Positions 44,491 through 54,968 of a stretch of DNA of 64,000 nucleotides are shown piece by piece. The notes under the pieces were generated by a model. It was not told the origin of the DNA and did no database searches. It was given only the letters and a program-made list of their open reading frames with translations. The number at the start of each line of letters is the position of its first letter. The stretch's first letter is position 1. The stretch is from NCBI RefSeq assembly GCF_023078275.1, contig NC_062974.1, positions 27,547,033-27,611,032 of the forward strand, written 5' to 3'. A program made the position numbers and the translations under genes. The DNA is from Leguminivora glycinivorella. Taxonomy: Eukaryota; Arthropoda; Insecta; Lepidoptera; Tortricidae.

Positions 44491-44569
44491 TAGTGATAGC
44501 AGTTTTTCCAGTGCTTATTCTTATTAAGTAGGTATGTAAGTACCTCGATATGCGTTATTAAAATTGGTT

Positions 44570-44892
44570 GCTGGGCCATTTTTTCAAAGTTTTTTTGGAT
44601 TTGGAAATTTTTATGTGGTTTCCACTCAGAATCGCGAGCTCTTTCAATTCTAATAGGAGAAAAAAAGTGTCCCAAGGTTTTTTTCCCATTCCGTTACCAT
44701 TTTTTCATACATTTTGTATGGCGGTAACGGAATGGAAGGATCGAAAAAATGTATGGAAATCTTGGGACATTTTTTTTCTCCCATCAGGATCGAAAGAGCT
44801 CGCGATTCTGAGTATTAATCGCGTAAATAATACCCATTTTACAAAAAAAAGTGGGGTGGACAACTTTGAAAAAAATGGCCCTGCTACATTTC
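44570..44892. repeat. Large foldback element
   Basis: Arms: GGGCCATTTTTTCAAAGTTT and CAGAATCGCGAGCTCTTTC on the left, complements on the right (44785-44892). The centre is CCATTCCGTTACC/GGTAACGGAATGG. The frames in it are arm shadows. Confidence 0.75.
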
Positions 44893-45651
44893 GTTGCATA
44901 ACTTTTTTTAATTATTATTTATAAGTACAGTATATAATAACAATAAACAGTTGTTTTGTGAACCAACTTCTAACTATAACTACTTATAAGTAGATTCCTT
45001 AAAAAATCAAACCATAGCGTAGCGTTGTATCTAGGAAAAACATACGATTTTTTTCTACGTTACTTTTTCGTGTTATGAAGTAATTTATGATTTGTTTACC
45101 TACAGTTCATTATTTTTTTGGAATTTTAGGTGATATGTAGCATGTAGCTATTATAATTTATGTTTCAAATACAAGCGTATAGAGTCAAAAAATTTATATA
45201 AAAACACTGTTTATTTATAATTGTTTTCCTAATACCGGTTCAATTAAAACACTATGCGAAAAAGAACACCTAAAACCAAATCATAGTTACCTTTATCTTT
45301 AACCCTTACTTATTTACTAAACAGACTACACAACACACAACATATCACCACAAACATAAACACAGCCACTTATTCAACACATCACAAATGTTCTGTTAAT
45401 AATTCGGTCTGATCAAGTCTTATTAAAGACAATGGTACGATGTCCATCGACCAATGAAACGTAATTTTCTATTAAAGTATAGTTTAGTTTTCGCCGTGTT
45501 TTGAGGTTATGTGAGTTGGTGACCCCATGGTGACAGGCGCGAGGGCGCATGCGTCGTTACCCTGGTTTTGATGTCAAATGAGTGACGCGTTTTATAAGGG
45601 TGCGTTCAATAATTTTGGATGTTTGGAAAATAGGGATGCTAAACATTTTCG
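44893..45651. other. Unassigned stretch
   Basis: AT-rich, then a more mixed part at 45520-45600; nothing identified. Confidence 0.3.
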
Positions 45652-45655
45652 TTAA

Positions 45656-46163
45656 GAGGATACGGTAGCGAAAATGCTAAAATGGAAAGGAGCCCCCCTT
45701 TCAACTTGGGAATTTTAGTTAAATATACAAGTGTTATTAACTAGATTTATCGAAAAAAAATTGTCCATTAAGAACAACTCAGTCAAAAGATATTTCAAAA
45801 ATATCTTTAAAATCGAGGTTCCGCTCTCGACTCTTTCCTTCAAAACTTAATCAATCGGAACAAAATTTGAAAATCTGAATAACAATGAAATAATCTATGT
45901 CGGACCGTTTAGCTTTTTTGGTTAATTATTACTAATATTGAGTATCACACCTTTTTTTGCGCCACAATGAAAAAGGCAGTTTTTGAAAATTTTTGATTGG
46001 CTCTAGAATCTTTAAAAAGCAGAATATCAATAAAATCAAAACGGTCCGACACAGATAAAAATAATAACAATCTGTGTTGAAAAAATCATTGCTCTATCTT
46101 CAAAAACCAGGGAGGAAATAGTCGAGAGCGTTTGTATGGAGAATTGACCCCTACCGTATCGTC
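45656..46163. mobile_element. 508-bp piggyBac-like non-autonomous element
   Basis: TIRs GAGGATACGGTAG and CTACCGTATCGTC with TTAA on both sides (45652-45655, 46164-46167). Also internally symmetric around CGGTCCGACA/TGTCGGACCG. No transposase frame. Confidence 0.8.
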
Positions 46164-46183
46164 TTAAGATATTTAATATTTAT

Positions 46184-46325
46184 GTACAGTCAACCAATTG
46201 GAACCCTAGGCCACTCTACAACCATGTCAAAATGACAATCAATAAGAGATTTCTTACAATCTGATTTATAACGTCACTATGACATATTTTACAGTGGCCT
46301 AGGGTTCCAGTTGGTTGATCGTACA
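46184..46325. mobile_element. AGTCAACCAATTGGAACCCT MITE, copy 1
   Basis: Inverted ends ACCAATTGGAACCCTAGGCC and GGCCTAGGGTTCCAGTTGGT. Copy 2 is at 47173. Confidence 0.75.
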
Positions 46326-46380
46326 GTCAACAACACAGCTGTGAATACAAAGTGCCAAAAATATCCAGTACCTTAATGTA

Positions 46381-46446
46381 ATGGAGAGTGACATAGGCTA
46401 CTTTTTGTCTCTTTCTAACACGAGCGAAGCCGCGGGAAAATGCTAG
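46381..46446 (+). repeat. Lep1-like Helitron repeat, copy 6 (3' end only)
   Basis: GGAGAGTGACATAGGCTACT to GCGGGAAAATGCTAG, followed by T. Confidence 0.7.
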
Positions 46447-46689
46447 TAATTAATGAGTTAATAACATACTACTTCACCAACAATGCGTCCTTACTCTCCA
46501 GCATGAAAAAAAAAAGGTATTAGGTTATTAAAAACGTATTAGCGCCTGAGTAAAATATGTCCAATATTTCCTGCGACGTTGCTATACAATAAACAACAGG
46601 CGCTTTACATTGATAAGGCAACCTGTTTTCTGCTTCAGCATTATGTTTCATTTTGCACTTTTTTTTTTGTTGAGATGTGCCAATAATAG

Positions 46690-46929
46690 TTATTACTTAT
46701 TTGTTATACAAGGGGGCAAAGTTGTATTTTAACGCCGAGTGTGGAATTGAAAAACGAGCAAGTGAAAGGACTCTATAGTTGAACCACGAGCGAAGCGAGT
46801 GGTTCGAGAATAGAATCCTGAACTTGCGAGTTTTTTAACACGCGAGAAGTAAAATACATTTGCACCCGAGTGTAACACAAAACATTTCCCCTCACTGCAG
46901 CGAGGAAACTACAACGCAAAAAATGCGTT
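46690..46929 (+). repeat. AGTTATTTGTTATACAAGGG family, 3'-truncated copy
   Basis: From TTATTTGTTATACAAGGGGG to the AACGCAAAAAATGCGTT palindrome, where it stops. Confidence 0.75.
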
Positions 46930-46935
46930 AGTTAG

Positions 46936-47042
46936 TTAGTGCGTAGTGCTAACGGTTACTGAGATTATCCGCGGACGGACGGACGGACAGACAGACATGG
47001 CGAAACTATAAGGGTTCCTAGTTGACTACGGAACCCTAAAAA
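46936..47042 (+). repeat. AGGGTTCCGTAG repeat, right end
   Basis: Begins at GTGCTAACGGTTACTGAGAT and ends TTGACTACGGAACCCTAAAA, matching 16415-16505. Confidence 0.7.
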
Positions 47043-47172
47043 ATAACAATTATTTATTATTCCTCAGAACAAAACGCTGTTTTGATGGAGATGATGCCGT
47101 TATCGGACACAAACTAACTATCCTCGTTAACGGTAAATATCAAGAAGTAAATAGTGATTCATTGCATTAAAG

Positions 47173-47319
47173 TAGGTATGGTCAACCAATTTGAATCCTA
47201 GGCCACTCTAGAACCCTGTCGTACTGACACCATGTTCTGTTTGCCATAAAAATCACATTGATGTTTAATGTGTATAGGTTCTACAGAGGCCTATGATTCA
47301 AATTGGTTGACCGTACCTA
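47173..47319. mobile_element. AGTCAACCAATTGGAACCCT MITE, copy 2
   Basis: TIR about 28 bp, from TAGGTATGGTCAACC to GGTTGACCGTACCTA. Confidence 0.8.
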
Positions 47320-47389
47320 TTTTTTTTTAATTTTTACTTTTCATTTTCAGTGCCATTTTAATGAATAACATTTTTTTTAAATGTGAAAA

Positions 47390-47635
47390 CTAGCTTTTGC
47401 CCGCGACTTCGCTTGCATTAAATTAGCGAAAATTTCGGAATGCCCCATACAAACGTGCACCCCCCATTTTAGGTAAGTGGGGGGTTAGAAAGAGACAAAA
47501 AGTATCCTATGTCACTCTCCATCCCTTTAATTATCTCCACATAAAAAATCACGTCAATGCGTCGCTCCGCTTTGCCGTGAAGGACGGACAAACCAACAAA
47601 CACACACACTTTCTCATTGATCATATTAGTATGGA
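47390..47635 (-). mobile_element. Lep1-like Helitron repeat, copy 7
   Basis: CTAG at 47390 is the minus-strand 3' end. The 5' TCCATACTAATATGATCAAT end at 47635 meets the nested hAT element. Confidence 0.8.
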
Positions 47636-47839
47636 CTAGAGATGGGCCGAATATGGACTTTGCCGAATACGAATATTCGGCCGAACATTCGGTTCAGCTC
47701 TTACCGAACCGAACATTCGGCCGAATATTCGGTTACGCCATATTTAGAAAGCGGATGTTAAAAAAAAACTATTAAATGATTGATAATGATTACATATGTT
47801 ACTAGAACTACATAAAATATAGAAATATAGAAATTTTAT

Positions 47840-48000
47840 TCCGATCGCCACTCGACTATCTGAAGGTTGTCTGTAAGAGACCGCTGTTTTAGCGATAAGA
47901 CCGCCTGTTGTTACCTACCACGTTGTATCTGTTCTGAATTATGTTTCTTTTCTTCTGTAGTGTGCAATAAAGTATTTTATTATTATTATTATTATTTTAT
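47840..48000 (+). repeat. LINE 3' end inserted in the TAGAGATGGG element
   Basis: GATAAGACCGCCTGTTGTTA, GCAATAAAGTATTTTATT and an (ATT)n tail. Confidence 0.65.
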
Positions 48001-48215
48001 GTTATTATGATTTAGTGAATTTAACTAAAACTTAGTTAAAACAACTCTAAACTATTCTCAACTCTTAAACTACGGTTTTTCCAACTTTGTATTTGTATGT
48101 TGACGCATAAGCAATTATCTCTTTCTAGTAGTTCCTTAGAAAGCTACTAAAATAGGAGCTTATTATCCAAAGGAATACGTAAGATCTTCATTATTTTTTT
48201 CACTTTGTTTATTAA

Positions 48216-48338
48216 CACTTTCGCTACCAAGAACCCGACTGTCGGGTACACCGCTCGTAGAAGCGTAGCCGATTACATGGGTTTCCCCGTATGTAGCGAA
48301 AATGTCGTAGCGCCGCGTAGAGCCCGGTTTCGAAAGTG
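48216..48338 (+). mobile_element. 123-bp piggyBac-like MITE, copy 2
   Basis: TTAA at 48212-48215 and 48339-48342; CACTTTCGCTACC and TTTCGAAAGTG ends. Confidence 0.85.
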
Positions 48339-48424
48339 TTAAATATTCGGCAAAGCAACCGAATTATTCGGCCGAATACGAACATTGAAAAACTTGCCGA
48401 ATATGCCGAATACCGAATATTTAC

Positions 48425-48984
48425 TAGGCTTGTGCCGTTTCGTTCGTTGATCGGAGCGCTCCGATCTCGTTCAATCGCTCCCACGAACTAGTACGCTCTT
48501 TTAGGTCTTTTGCTCATTTAACCTTTCGTATGCGCCTGTCAAAAAAATGTCATTAATATATTAGTCATAATAACTACATGTTAAAGTTGAAACAATATGG
48601 AGCAGATCTGCTCCTAAGCATACGAGAGGTTAATTCAGGCAGACCAGCGACCACTGCGGTCGGAAAGATCAGAACGAATGGGACCGAATAGTGTCAAAAT
48701 TGTACAAATAGTCCACAGATAGTAACATTCCGGGCCGAAAGGTTGTAAGTAACCGAAGTTTAATATGAAAACTTGACTTTTTTTGTTGCTCTGCTAAGTA
48801 GCTCTCGCTCTCGGTCGGCGCAGTCACACATTCGTTCTCGATCCAAACCGCTCGCGCTCGCCGATCCTATACTGAACTAAATGAGCATAGACCGATTCTC
48901 AGACCACGGAAAGATTCAGTTCATTTCGGTCATTGATGGGATTTTATTCCTAACAGTTCATAGTTCGTGAACGACACAAGCCTA
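48425..48984. mobile_element. 560-bp hAT-type element TAGGCTTGTG
   Basis: TAGGCTTGTGCCGTTTCGTT to CGACACAAGCCTA, flanked by ATATTTAC at 48417-48424 and 48985-48992. No transposase frame. Confidence 0.9.
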
Positions 48985-49161
48985 ATATTTACCGAATATT
49001 CGGCCCATCTCTAGTATGGACACACAAAAATTTTTTTTCCTGGAGTTTGCTTGCAGTAATTATTTTATCTTTATTTTTCCTTAAAACCTTTCGGTTTCAG
49101 CGTGTATGTAGGTACCTATGTGATCATAGTATATTTTCATCTTAGAAATAGTCATTTATAT

Positions 49162-49304
49162 CGTCACTACTTTAAAAAAAACTTGTATCTTCGTCTGTCA
49201 ATGAAAAGAAAATTGTAGTAAGTATGTATGGAATGCATATAGACTTACTGCGTTTTAACTTTGAGGAGCAGCGTGGGATACGAGATTTTTTTAAAGTAGT
49301 GACG
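49162..49304. mobile_element. CGTCACTACTTT MITE, copy 4
   Basis: Best copy; ATAT at 49158-49161 and 49305-49308. Confidence 0.85.
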
Positions 49305-49529
49305 ATATACTACAATTCTTATGAAATTATATGGTTCAATAAATACGAGTACTTTCATCAACTAAAAGCTTTCTTTATAACAAATCAAATCAAATCATAT
49401 CCAAGAAATCAAAGACCGCTCGACTGAGCAGAAAATTCCTTCGTTCGTCCTAGACTCGCGTTTAACTAATCAAAAATATATAGAGTACCTAACAGTCCCG
49501 GCTCATTTCAAATTTATCCTAGAAGTTTC

Positions 49530-49607
49530 AGACAGACAAACAGACCGACAGACAGACAGACGCATCAAACTTATAATACCTCGTCGTTTTTGCGTCCGGG
49601 GTTAAAA
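49530..49607 (-). repeat. ACGACGGGGTGTTATA-type repeat fragment
   Basis: (GACA)n then CCTCGTCGTTTTTGCGTCCG. Confidence 0.6.
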
Positions 49608-49753
49608 ATAAAAAGCCGCAAAAATATCTGACACGGTCTTAATTCTAGAGACATAACATCGTGTCTGATATTTATGCAACCTTCTTTTTCTGCGATGTTT
49701 TTGCGTATTAGAAAATTGTGGTAAAACTGATGATGTAACTTCGATGTTCGCTA

Positions 49754-49886
49754 GTGCGTTTTCACATTATCAGATCCGATATCGAATGTAGGACTGATAT
49801 CCCATACATTAAAGCTGCCATCTTTGATTTTTGCCTTTGAAACTCTTCCGACATCCGATATCGGATCGGATGATGTGAAAACGCAT
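49754..49886. mobile_element. GTGCGTTTTCACATTAT MITE
   Basis: Inverted ends GCGTTTTCACATTATC and GATGTGAAAACGC, then ATCCGATATCG/CGATATCGGAT. 133 bp, single copy here. Confidence 0.7.
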
Positions 49887-50179
49887 TTAAAGTCATTTCA
49901 GAGTAATATTGATGACTCATAATAACTTGAGACTCTCAGATTCAGTCTGTAACCGAAATTCTAAGCCATCCAATTAGACCAGTGCTCGAAATGACCCGAT
50001 TCCATTCGATCGATCTCCGCAAACCTATCTTGTTGACCGCTAACGAATCTAACCGTGCGTTTCCTCTAGGAAAATTGAAATGAAGAACGACCCGCTAACG
50101 AATCTAAGGCTGCGTTTCCACTAGGAATTAAGAACAATGTAAACAAATCTTTACTAACACACACTAAGATATCCATAAC

Positions 50180-50377
50180 AGTTATTTGTTTTACAAGGGG
50201 GCAAAGTAGTTGTTTAACCGCACGTGCCAATATTGATACCCGAGCAAGCGAAAGATTCCAATATTGAACCGCGAGCGTAGCGAGTGGTTCAAAAAGTGGA
50301 ATCTTTCGCTTGCTCGGGTATCAATATTGGCACCTGCGGTTAAACAACTACTTTGCCCCCTTATAAAACAAATAACT
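50180..50377. repeat. Near-perfect foldback of the type-B family
   Basis: AGTTATTTGTTTTACAAGGG appears at both ends in inverse orientation. Arms are about 80 bp around a short centre. Confidence 0.85.
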
Positions 50378-50394
50378 ATTTTTCGCACGCAAGC

Positions 50395-50490
50395 AGCAGC
50401 AAGCCTCCGTGGCCAACTTGGTCAGAGCGACTGCTCAGGCAAAGCAGTAGCTTAGGTCGCAGGTTCGAGTTCTGAGTCAGAACTCGAACC
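50395..50490 (+). repeat. Degenerate tRNA-like segment
   Basis: TTGGTCAGAGCG and GCAGGTTCGAGTTCTG resemble boxes A and B, but no acceptor stem forms. Probably a SINE head. Confidence 0.35.
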
Positions 50491-50635
50491 TCTGACGAAC
50501 GTGTGAATTTTTACATTTTTCCTTTAAGTAATAAAAAAAATTGGATATAAGAATAATGATGTGGTAAGAATTTTATTGCATGTGTATTATGATGAGGCAG
50601 AACGAAAGATATTTTGAACACAAGGTTTATACATT

Positions 50636-51259
50636 TTCCCCTCACTAGCTTGAAAACACGTGTTCTATCCTTTAATGGTAGCCGGTAAAAACGCATTTTA
50701 TTCACTAGTGGATGAAGTATTTGACCTTGAATATAGTCAAGTTAACTACTGAAACTGGAAGAAGTGATAAACGCGTTTTAGGCGTTGTACTTTCCTTGCT
50801 TATAGTGAGGGGAAAAGTTTTGTGTTACACACGGGTGCAGATATTTTTGAAAAACTCGGCAAATTCATAATTCTCAAACCACTCGCTTCGCTCGTGGTCC
50901 AACTATAAACATAATAAAACATAAACATAAACATAATTTTTATTGAAAACAAGTATTGCATATTTACATTACATCCAACAAATACTTAAAATTATCGATG
51001 ATTTACATTTGCCCGAACTAGGGAAACCCTGTGTTTCAGGCGAGAGGTACGGCAAAACAAGGTTCAAACTTAATTTAATTTAATTTTAATGTTCACTTAC
51101 AAAATGTATTTATTTATCTTTTATTCATTTCACTACTTAAGTTATTTATATAATATAACTATTTACACTATAGAATCCTTTCACTTGCTCGTTTTTCAAT
51201 ACCACACTTGGCGTTATAACTACAACTTCGCACCCTTGTATAACACATAACTATTTCTT
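50636..51259 (-). repeat. AGTTATTTGTTATACAAGGG family copy split by a 259-bp insertion
   Basis: Pieces 51167-51259 and 50636-50907 join across an insert at 50908-51166 flanked by ACTATA. Confidence 0.75.
50908..51166 (-). repeat. Inserted retroelement 3' end
   Basis: (ATAAAC)n at the left edge suggests a minus-strand tail. Target duplication ACTATA at 50902-50907 and 51167-51172. Family not recognised. Confidence 0.55.
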
Positions 51260-51270
51260 TGTCCTCAAAA

Positions 51271-51484
51271 CACATCTCGGACTGGCGATCAAATATATGA
51301 AAAAGGCGCGTTCCTAGCACACATTCTAAGCTCGTGTAGGTGAACGCGTACCATGCTTCACGTCTTCGACCGTTTGCGTTTTTTACAGGCGGTAACTGTG
51401 AGGTAACCGAGAGGGGGTGGGTGGCGCTTTCAGCGGGGAGCGGGAGCGGTCATACTGTACGACAGTACTGCTTATTATACTGTG
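51271..51484 (-). repeat. CACAGTATAATAAAG repeat, copy 4
   Basis: Flanked by CTCAAA on both sides (51264-51269, 51485-51490). Confidence 0.8.
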
Positions 51485-51551
51485 CTCAAAGTATCCGCAA
51501 ATGCAAATGATGGCGACTTTACATCCAGTAAGTATTCGAATTTCGACTTTC

Positions 51552-51878
51552 TACACCGTGTTTTTTTTGTTATCCGTTAACTTCGACACGCAGTTAGGTT
51601 CATCATCAGAAACCACTCTGTATAGGTATCAGTTTTTGTTAAATTTGAAAAAAATTTTTTTTCATTTCCATACATAATAAATGGATTAATTAGTGTGACA
51701 TGTCAAAACAAATACCATTAGGAAGCTAAGGGATGCCACACACGTGTTCAGTAATATTTTTTTTAACAATTCGATAACCGTAAGAGTTAGGAGGCTAGTT
51801 TCTTAGAGAAATTAATTGTATTTGATCTAAAGAACCATCCCTTAAAGTCAACGGAATTCAATAAAAACAGGGTGTATA
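51552..51878 (+). repeat. ACACCGTGTTTTT repeat, copy 2
   Basis: TACACCGTGTTTTTTTTGTT to AAAAACAGGGTGTATA. Confidence 0.75.
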
Positions 51879-52223
51879 GTATCTGTACCAATCAATTCCC
51901 TCTACGGCAATTTAAAAACCAATACCGCAAAGAGCCCTCACTGCAATTAATCGTATACGAATGCATGCGACAGTTTTACTCCCACGCAAACTTGTTTTTA
52001 CCGCCCGCTGAAACGTTTGCAATGGATAGAAACCCTGCGGTCTTTAGTTTGGCAAATAGTTATTTGTTATACAAGGGGGCAAAGTTGTATTTTAACGCCG
52101 AGTGTGGAATTGAAAAACGAGCAAGTGAAAGGGGTCTATAGTTGAACCACGAGCGAAGCGAGTGGTTCGAGAATAGAATCCTGAACTTGCGAGTTTTTTA
52201 ACACACGAGAAGTAAAATACATT

Positions 52224-52556
52224 TTCTCAAACATGCAATGAAATATTGTCTTTACGTTCCTTAAAATGGACTGGGAAGTATCGCTTTTTGGGCGCAACAA
52301 CTCGAGAGGACTGTAAAGGGATTTCATATAATTTTTTAGGCCTAGGCCTGCAAAGTAACTTTTTTTATAAAATATTGTCCTTTAGAGCATTTTTTTTTAT
52401 TTCATTGTATGTTTGAGAAAAGCACTATACATGCCTCGGCGTGAAAACGGATTCCCGGCCTCGTATCCCTATCCGGCCTCGCTCGCACGCTCGCTCGGCC
52501 GTATATACCCACTTGGCCGGAAATCCTCATTTTCCCGGCCTCTGATGTAATGTACT
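52224..52556. repeat. Foldback inserted in the family copy
   Basis: TCTCAAACATGCAATGAAAT inverts to ATTTCATTGTATGTTTGAGA, followed by a GC-rich GGCCTCG/CGGCC part up to 52556. Confidence 0.6.
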
Positions 52557-52661
52557 ATTGCACCCGAGTGTAACACAAAACTTTTCCCCTCATTATAGCG
52601 AGGAAACTACAACGCAAAAAATGCGTTTATCACTGCTTCCAGTAGTTCCACAGGTGGTAAT

Positions 52662-53090
52662 AGTTATTTGTTATACAAGGGGGCAAAGTTGTATTTTAAC
52701 GCCGAGTGTGAAATTGAAGAACGAGCAAGTGAAAGGATTCTATCGTTGAACCACGAGCGAAGCGAGTGGTTCGAGAATAGAATCCTGAACTTGCGAGTTT
52801 TTTAACACACGAGAAGTAAAATACATTTGCACCCGAGTGTAACACAAAACTTTTCCCCTCACTATAGCGAGGAAACTACAACGCAAAAAAATGCGTTTAT
52901 CACTGCTTCCAGTAGTTCCACAGGTGGTAAATCATCTTAATTACTAGACTCACCTACTTTTATCAATTTTAAAGCAGTTAATTTGACTTAATTCAAGGTC
53001 AAATTACTTTACCCACTAGTGGATAAAACGCGTTTTTACCCGCTGGTATTAAAGGACAAAACGTGTGTTTCCGAGTTAGTGAGGGGAAAA
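52662..53090 (+). repeat. Family copy nested in a copy of itself
   Basis: Complete 429-bp unit from AGTTATTTGTTATACAAGGG to GAGGGGAAAA. The outer copy resumes at ATCTTTATTACTAG. Confidence 0.8.
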
Positions 53091-53383
53091 GGATCTTTAT
53101 TACTAGATTCACCTACTTTTATCAATATTAAAGCAGTTAATTTGACTTTATTCAAGGTCAAATTACTTTACCCACTAGTGGATAAAATACGTTTTTACCC
53201 GCTAGTATTAAAGGACAAAACACGTGTTTCCGAGCTAGTGAGGGGAAAAAAACATTTCCACGTCACTAATTCTAAAGGAGTAATATTTTTCTCTCGCTAT
53301 GATGGATCAAAGTGACAGTTTGCTTCCCTGCTGGGAGGCATAAAAAGTGCATTGTTCTGCTGTAGGGCAAAATTTTTGCTAGT

Positions 53384-53611
53384 TACAGTATAATAAAGAG
53401 TACTACCGTACAGTATGGCCACTCCCGCTCCCCGCTGAAAGTGCCGCCCATCCGCTCTCGGTTACCTCAGTTACCGCCTGTCAAAAACGCGAACAGTCGA
53501 CCTGTCATATCTCACTCATACAAGCATGGTACGCGTTCACCTACACGAGCTTAGACTGTGTGCTAGGAACGCGCCTCTTTCATAGATTTGATTGCCAGTG
53601 TCCGAGGTGTG
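53384..53611 (+). repeat. CACAGTATAATAAAG repeat, copy 5
   Basis: Short CTAGT match on both flanks. Confidence 0.75.
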
Positions 53612-53767
53612 ACCTAGTACAAAACACGTTAAAAGAAACTTAATATTTCAACCCTCTGCTCTTAATATTCAACTCTATATAAATGATTTTCACCTTTTCT
53701 TAGGTGAGTAATACATGGAGCAAAAACTTCATTCGTCATTTATTATTGAGATTGAAGGGAGGCAGGC

Positions 53768-53827
53768 TGCCTGCCTGCCTGCCTGCCTACCTGCCTACCT
53801 GCCTACCTGCCTACCTGCCTACCTGCC
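53768..53827 (+). repeat. (CTGC)n/(CTAC)n microsatellite
   Basis: About 60 bp of tetranucleotide repeat; the overlying frame is spurious. Confidence 0.9.
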
Positions 53828-53839
53828 ACAGACGGACAA

Positions 53840-54034
53840 ACGCATTTATTTGTGTGATGAGCACAGATATTTGTTCCTGAGTCATGGATGTTTTCTATGT
53901 ATATAAGTATTTGTATATTATATATATCGTTGGCTGAGTACCTGCAACACAAGCCTTCTTGAGCTTACCGTGGGACTCAGTCAATCTGTGTAAGAATGTC
54001 CTATAATATTTATTATTATTTATTTATTTAATAT
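53840..54034 (+). repeat. SINE body, TGTCTGAGTACCCAC-like subtype
   Basis: Head missing; starts GCATTTATTTGTGTGATGAG, ends in (TTTA)n. Confidence 0.75.
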
Positions 54035-54108
54035 AGAATTACTATGAAATACTGAGGAGTGACGTCACGGTCACTTCATTTACTTTATATCTTTCTCTGT
54101 GACTTATC

Positions 54109-54286
54109 CATACTAATATTATAAATGGGAAAGTGTGTGTGTCTGTTTGGTTGTCCGTCTTTCACGGCAAAACGGAGCGACAAATTTACGTGATATTTTA
54201 AGTGTAGATATTTGAAGTGATGGAGAGTGACATAGGCTACTTTTTGTCTCTTTCTAACGCGAGCGAAGCCGCGGGCAAGAGCTAGT
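54109..54286 (+). mobile_element. Lep1-like Helitron repeat, copy 8, full length
   Basis: TCCATACTAATATTATAAAT after A, GCCGCGGGCAAGAGCTAG before T. Confidence 0.85.
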
Positions 54287-54529
54287 TAAATATAAATTAT
54301 TAAAAAAAAAAACTACTGCCCATATTTCTTCTAATTATGTGGTGCTTTATTTCGTGCACTGCATAAAATATGCAGTGCAATACTGCATAGAAACTAGCCT
54401 ATTCTGCCCATATCTGCATCTGTAAGTTTGTAACTTATGTGAGGGTATCTATAAAGGGTCCTCGATAGAATATCGGATACACGGACCATGTGGATTAATT
54501 GAACGCTCGTTTGAGTGGATAGCTCGAAT

Positions 54530-54785
54530 CGATAGATGAACTTGACTGATAGATAGCAAAGGATATCGAGTATTATAGAGAGTTATTTAATTATTTATTT
54601 AAATTTTATTGCATAATACAAAAAAGCACTTATGGCGGAATGTGGCAGATGGAGTTACTGTCGAAGTAAAATGTGTAATCACAGTACATAGACTGCCATC
54701 TCTTGACACAGGCTTAAAACCTTTGAATCTTAGTTTTGACAATTTGGCCCATATTCTTTACTTGATATGTGTTAAAATGTCAAAT
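54530..54785 (+). repeat. GTAAAATGTGTAATCACAGT repeat, copy 2, with insertion
   Basis: Shares ends with 15627-15795. About 75 bp at 54575-54650 is extra. Confidence 0.6.
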
Positions 54786-54845
54786 ATTAATATTAGAGTT
54801 ATAACTATATGTCTTCGATAGATAGTAATAGAAGAATTTTGTCCT

Positions 54846-54968
54846 GCACGGGAAGCATGGTCGCGCGATAGACGATAAAATATCAGGCCGTCCCTATCGC
54901 ACTTACAAATAGTGCGATAGGGACGGCCTGCTATTTTATCGTCTATCGCGCGACCATGCTTCCCGTGC
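54846..54968. repeat. Palindromic GGTCGCGCGATA MITE, copy 2
   Basis: Arms of about 58 bp (GCACGGGAAGCATGGTCGCG outward) with only one or two mismatches and a 7-bp loop. Confidence 0.9.

Larger units (their letters stand above)
47637..49013. mobile_element. hAT-type element TAGAGATGGGCCGAATA, host to three insertions
   Basis: TAGAGATGGGCCGAATAT and its complement end the element. GTATGGAC flanks both sides (47629-47636, 49014-49021). The ends are rich in repeated CCGAATATTCGG words. Confidence 0.85.
52058..53251 (+). repeat. AGTTATTTGTTATACAAGGG family copy interrupted twice
   Basis: Family pieces are 52058-52223, 52557-52660 and 53091-53251. The gaps hold a different foldback and a second family copy. 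Confidence 0.8.

Noticed and set aside
50395..50490. Possible tRNA gene
   Set aside because: Boxes A and B are present but acceptor and anticodon stems do not pair.
46680..53260. CRISPR-like regularly spaced repeats
   Set aside because: Spacing and unit lengths are irregular; these are dispersed transposable elements.
53715..53906. Frame with CLPAYLPA repeats
   Set aside because: Translation of a tetranucleotide microsatellite.
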